DNA from: Formosa undariae
GTDB taxonomy: Bacteria; Bacteroidota; Bacteroidia; Flavobacteriales; Flavobacteriaceae
Direction of reading: 5' to 3'
Assembly (NCBI RefSeq): GCF_042427615.1
Contig: NZ_JBHMEZ010000001.1
Location: 372,001 to 436,000 of the forward strand
Length of the DNA stretch: 64,000 bases
Both the position numbers and the translations under genes were made by a program. Under the pieces are notes generated by a model, which saw only the letters and a program-made list of their open reading frames with translations, was not told the DNA's origin and ran no database searches. Of the stretch, positions 61,852 to 64,000 are shown piece by piece (the stretch's first letter is position 1; every line of letters starts with the position of its first letter).

Positions 61852-61959
61852 TCAGTCAAAATCGTAATCATCAAAATCAGAATCATTATTGTTCCGGTTT
61901 TTATATACTAAAACTCCCATAACACAGATTGTAACTAATATGGGAAAATAATCTTTCAT
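61852..61959 (-). CDS. 35-residue single-pass membrane protein behind umuD
   Basis: Small ORF below common length cutoffs. It reads MKDYFPILVTICVMGVLVYK as a short N-terminus plus a hydrophobic helix, then an Asn/Asp-rich tail NRNNNDSDFDDYDFD and TGA. The start ATG lies six bases after the umuD-like stop, the spacing of a cotranscribed gene, and the ORF ends 31 bases before the convergent atpC terminator. A basic residue after the helix and a strongly acidic tail would fit a cytoplasmic C-terminal tail. No family is recognised; codon use and placement support a real gene, but expression is unproven. Confidence 0.55.
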   Translation of the reverse strand: MKDYFPILVTICVMGVLVYKNRNNNDSDFDDYDFD

Positions 61960-61965
61960 ATAAAA

Positions 61966-62403
61966 TCATACGCGTTTAATCACATTAGTTACGATACCCC
62001 AAATCACAAAATCATTAGCTTCGGTGACTTGAATAGAGCTATAATTCGGATTTTCTGGTTGCAACCACACTTCACCATTTTCAACCTTTAAACGTTTTAC
62101 AGTAAACTCTCCATCTAAAAAACAGACCGCTATTTTATTATGTGTTGCGGAAATACTTCTATCAATCACCAATAAATCGTTATCGTCTAGCCCTGCACCA
62201 ATCATAGACTGACCACTAACACGAGCGTAAAATGTAGTTTCTTTATTACGCACTAATTCAACATCTAAAGACAAGCATTCTTCATTGATATCTCCTACAG
62301 CAACAGGTATTCCTGCCGAAATCCCTGCATCCACAAATACGGCACCTGCATTAGGAATAAATTCAGGTGTAAAAAAAGAGAGTGAGGGTCTAGCTTGCAT
62401 CAT
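61966..62403 (-). CDS. umuD: UmuD/LexA-family autoproteolytic protein
   Basis: S24 peptidase of the UmuD type, which cleaves itself and helps error-prone polymerases during DNA damage. The 145-residue protein has the cleavage site Ala30-Gly31 in GISAGIPV, the nucleophile Ser66 in SGQSM and the general base Lys103 in FTVKRL, so it looks active. It lacks the LexA helix-turn-helix. No umuC-like polymerase gene follows, unlike the usual umuDC pair; instead the next gene is a 35-residue membrane protein. Two ATGs (62403 and 62400) are possible starts. Confidence 0.9.
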   Translation of the reverse strand: MMQARPSLSFFTPEFIPNAGAVFVDAGISAGIPVAVGDINEECLSLDVELVRNKETTFYARVSGQSMIGAGLDDNDLLVIDRSISATHNKIAVCFLDGEFTVKRLKVENGEVWLQPENPNYSSIQVTEANDFVIWGIVTNVIKRV

Positions 62404-62679
62404 GGTCTTAAATATTTTATTTTATACAAAGTACTAAATCTTTTTTAATACCTCCGCAAAAATTTAGTTGTTTCAATTAATTTTTAAAATAAAACTTTAA
62501 TCCAAAATAAAAATCATGAGACCTATTGCGAATTAGAGAAGACGTCACTTTTAAATGATTTAGAACCACTGTCTAAACACCTTTAATGGTTCATTTGAGT
62601 TAGTGTTTGCAATTCCAATATTTTACTTAATATCAACGACTTATATAAAACCTATAGACTAAAAAATGTTACGATATAT

Positions 62680-64000
62680 CTATAAGAACAACACCGTATC
62701 ATAACTTAGTTTTAAAGCGCGAACAACATCTGCTATTTCATCTTCGTTTAAGTGACCAAATCCAAAACGAATAGCGCAGGTATATTTATCCTGATATAGA
62801 ATAGTTTTCGGAATAAATACATTGTTCAATTCTGCGACTTCAGCAAATTTGGCTAACGAAATTTCAGGTTTAAACTGTAACCAAATCGCTAATCCACCAG
62901 AAGGTATTTCCCAATGAATTGCATCTTTAAATGCAATAGATAAATGATGTATTAAACAATCCCGTCTCTGTTTATAAATTAAAATGTTCTTTTTAACAAG
63001 CCGATTAATCTCGCCTTCAGAAATCAATTCGGATAGCATCTGTTCCTGAATTAAATCCCCTTGTTGGTCCAACAATTGCAGATAATTTTTTGCTTCAGAA
63101 ATTAAATTCTCAGGAGCAACAACAAAACCAGTCTGAAAACTAGGAAACAAAGATTGTCCCAACTTACCTAAATAAATTACTAGTCCGTTAGCATCTGAAC
63201 TTGCTAAAGGCAACATAGCCGAACCTTCGAACTGAAAATCGTAATCAAAGTCGTCTTCAATAATGGCGAACTTATATAATTTAGCCAATTTCATTAATTC
63301 TAATCGTCGCTGTGCACTTAAGGTTATTGTAGTAGGATAATCGCGATGCGCACATATATAAACGCACCTAATTCGTCCCTTTACAAAATGATTTTTAATA
63401 TAATTCACATCTAACCCATCTTCGTCAACAGGCACCGTTCTTATGGATGCTCCGGCTTGTTGAAAAATCATATTTGCTGAATAATTACTTAAATTACCAA
63501 CCAAAACGACGTCATTTTGTTTAATCAATAATTGAGAAACTATATACAGACTCATTTCTGTGCTACGCGTACTTATTAAGTTATTTGGCTTTATATGAAA
63601 ACCCCGAGTCGCATTTAAATAATTACACAGCTGATTTTCGAATACAGAATACGAACCATCTCCGGTACGATTCCATTTTTTTATTAACGGTTTGCGCTTC
63701 ATCGCAGCACTATACCACCTCGAGAACTGATGTGTAGGATGCAATCGTAAATCCGGTTTTCCGTCGTTAATAACATATTCTGCTTTCGTTGCCTGAGTTG
63801 TAGATGCTAAATGCATAGAGTTCTGAAAAGGAAAACCTGTAGTTTCCGAATAGGAATAGGCCTGATTATACGGATAAGCCGACGCTTTAATTGTAGCCGT
63901 TTTTTGCTCCGGAACCAAAACAAACGTTCCTTTATTGGGAATAATTTCTACCCAACCCTGAGAAGCCAACTCATCGTAAATAGCAACAGCAGTATTTCTA
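62680..64000 (-). CDS. MocR/PdxR-type GntR-aminotransferase fusion regulator, 5'-truncated by window edge
   Basis: GntR-family regulator fused to a class I aminotransferase-like domain. The winged-helix part is cut at the window end; its last helix is seen as RNTAVAIYDELASQGWVE. After a linker the aminotransferase domain has IIEDDFDYDFQFEG (the Asp that binds PLP nitrogen) and the C-terminal AIRFGFGHLNEDEI. Where MocR proteins have the Schiff-base lysine in a GTFSKSLFPS-like motif, this one reads YLGKLGQSLFPS, so the position is Gln. The TTG at 63969 is internal, not the start. Catalysis is therefore doubtful; PLP sensing may differ. Confidence 0.88.
   Translation of the reverse strand, partial: RNTAVAIYDELASQGWVEIIPNKGTFVLVPEQKTATIKASAYPYNQAYSYSETTGFPFQNSMHLASTTQATKAEYVINDGKPDLRLHPTHQFSRWYSAAMKRKPLIKKWNRTGDGSYSVFENQLCNYLNATRGFHIKPNNLISTRSTEMSLYIVSQLLIKQNDVVLVGNLSNYSANMIFQQAGASIRTVPVDEDGLDVNYIKNHFVKGRIRCVYICAHRDYPTTITLSAQRRLELMKLAKLYKFAIIEDDFDYDFQFEGSAMLPLASSDANGLVIYLGKLGQSLFPSFQTGFVVAPENLISEAKNYLQLLDQQGDLIQEQMLSELISEGEINRLVKKNILIYKQRRDCLIHHLSIAFKDAIHWEIPSGGLAIWLQFKPEISLAKFAEVAELNNVFIPKTILYQDKYTCAIRFGFGHLNEDEIADVVRALKLSYDTVLFL

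Noticed and set aside
1..64000. tRNA, rRNA, CRISPR arrays, prophage or intact insertion sequences
   Set aside because: None was recognisable: no cloverleaf arms, no regularly spaced repeats, no transposase or integrase frames.

Overview
The window is a piece of a Bacteroidota chromosome, most likely from a marine Flavobacteriaceae species. Support for this: AT-rich DNA, SusC/SusD and other TonB-dependent receptors, Bacteroidota-type -7 promoter boxes (TAnnTTTG) instead of sigma70 -10 boxes, many short lipoproteins, family-typical proteins (DUF2480, DUF3078, DUF3108, DUF4270, DUF5689), an eukaryote-like isoleucyl-tRNA synthetase, and an atpD-atpC pair placed apart from other ATP synthase genes. 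The genus cannot be fixed from the sequence alone. I see no rRNA, tRNA, CRISPR array, intact insertion sequence or prophage. Most of the window is core chromosome with a few accessory nutrient-uptake loci.

Layout. 1-2.5 kb: the end of an alpha/beta hydrolase gene, convergent with thiL. 2.5-11.5 kb: a long SUF iron-sulfur assembly cluster, sufA-sufB-lipoprotein-sufC-(decayed four-helix-bundle gene)-sufD-sufS-lipoprotein-sufE-DUF59-DUF2480, followed by a DUF3078 outer-membrane protein with its own promoter and a strong terminator. 11.7-18.6 kb: a SusC/SusD pair with an anti-sigma factor (FecR) upstream and a divergent ECF sigma factor, a trans-envelope signalling unit with no enzyme beside it. 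18.8-20 kb: hflX. 20.1-26.4 kb: a TonB receptor and DUF5689 lipoprotein flanked by two related endonuclease/exonuclease/phosphatase proteins, one without and one with a signal peptide. 26.4-30.7 kb: a small membrane protein, then a second TonB receptor paired with a four-repeat lipoprotein.

30.8-39.2 kb: pgi and an M23 peptidase lipoprotein, a DUF3108 protein, a patatin-type surface phospholipase, and uvrC. 39.3-42.2 kb: a tightly overlapping plus-strand operon of a RimB-like protease, RimK-like ligase, aspartoacylase-like hydrolase and 5-formyl-THF cyclo-ligase. 42.2-55 kb: a long minus-strand run with lspA, a head-group-like beta protein, a DksA-like protein, ileS, a lipoprotein, an M13 peptidase, radA, a serine-less esterase homologue, a flippase-like membrane protein, panD and panC. 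55.1-61.8 kb (plus): a short GT5 starch-synthase-like protein, a DUF4270 lipoprotein, glmS, atpD and atpC. 61.8-64 kb (minus): a UmuD-like protease with a previously uncounted 35-residue membrane protein directly behind it, and a MocR/PdxR-type regulator cut by the window end.

The most interesting points are the nuclease/TonB receptor locus, the repeat lipoprotein paired with a TonB receptor, the umuD-linked small membrane protein, the decayed gene inside the suf operon, the MocR protein with Gln where the PLP lysine is expected, and three genes whose -7 box sits only four bases before the ATG.
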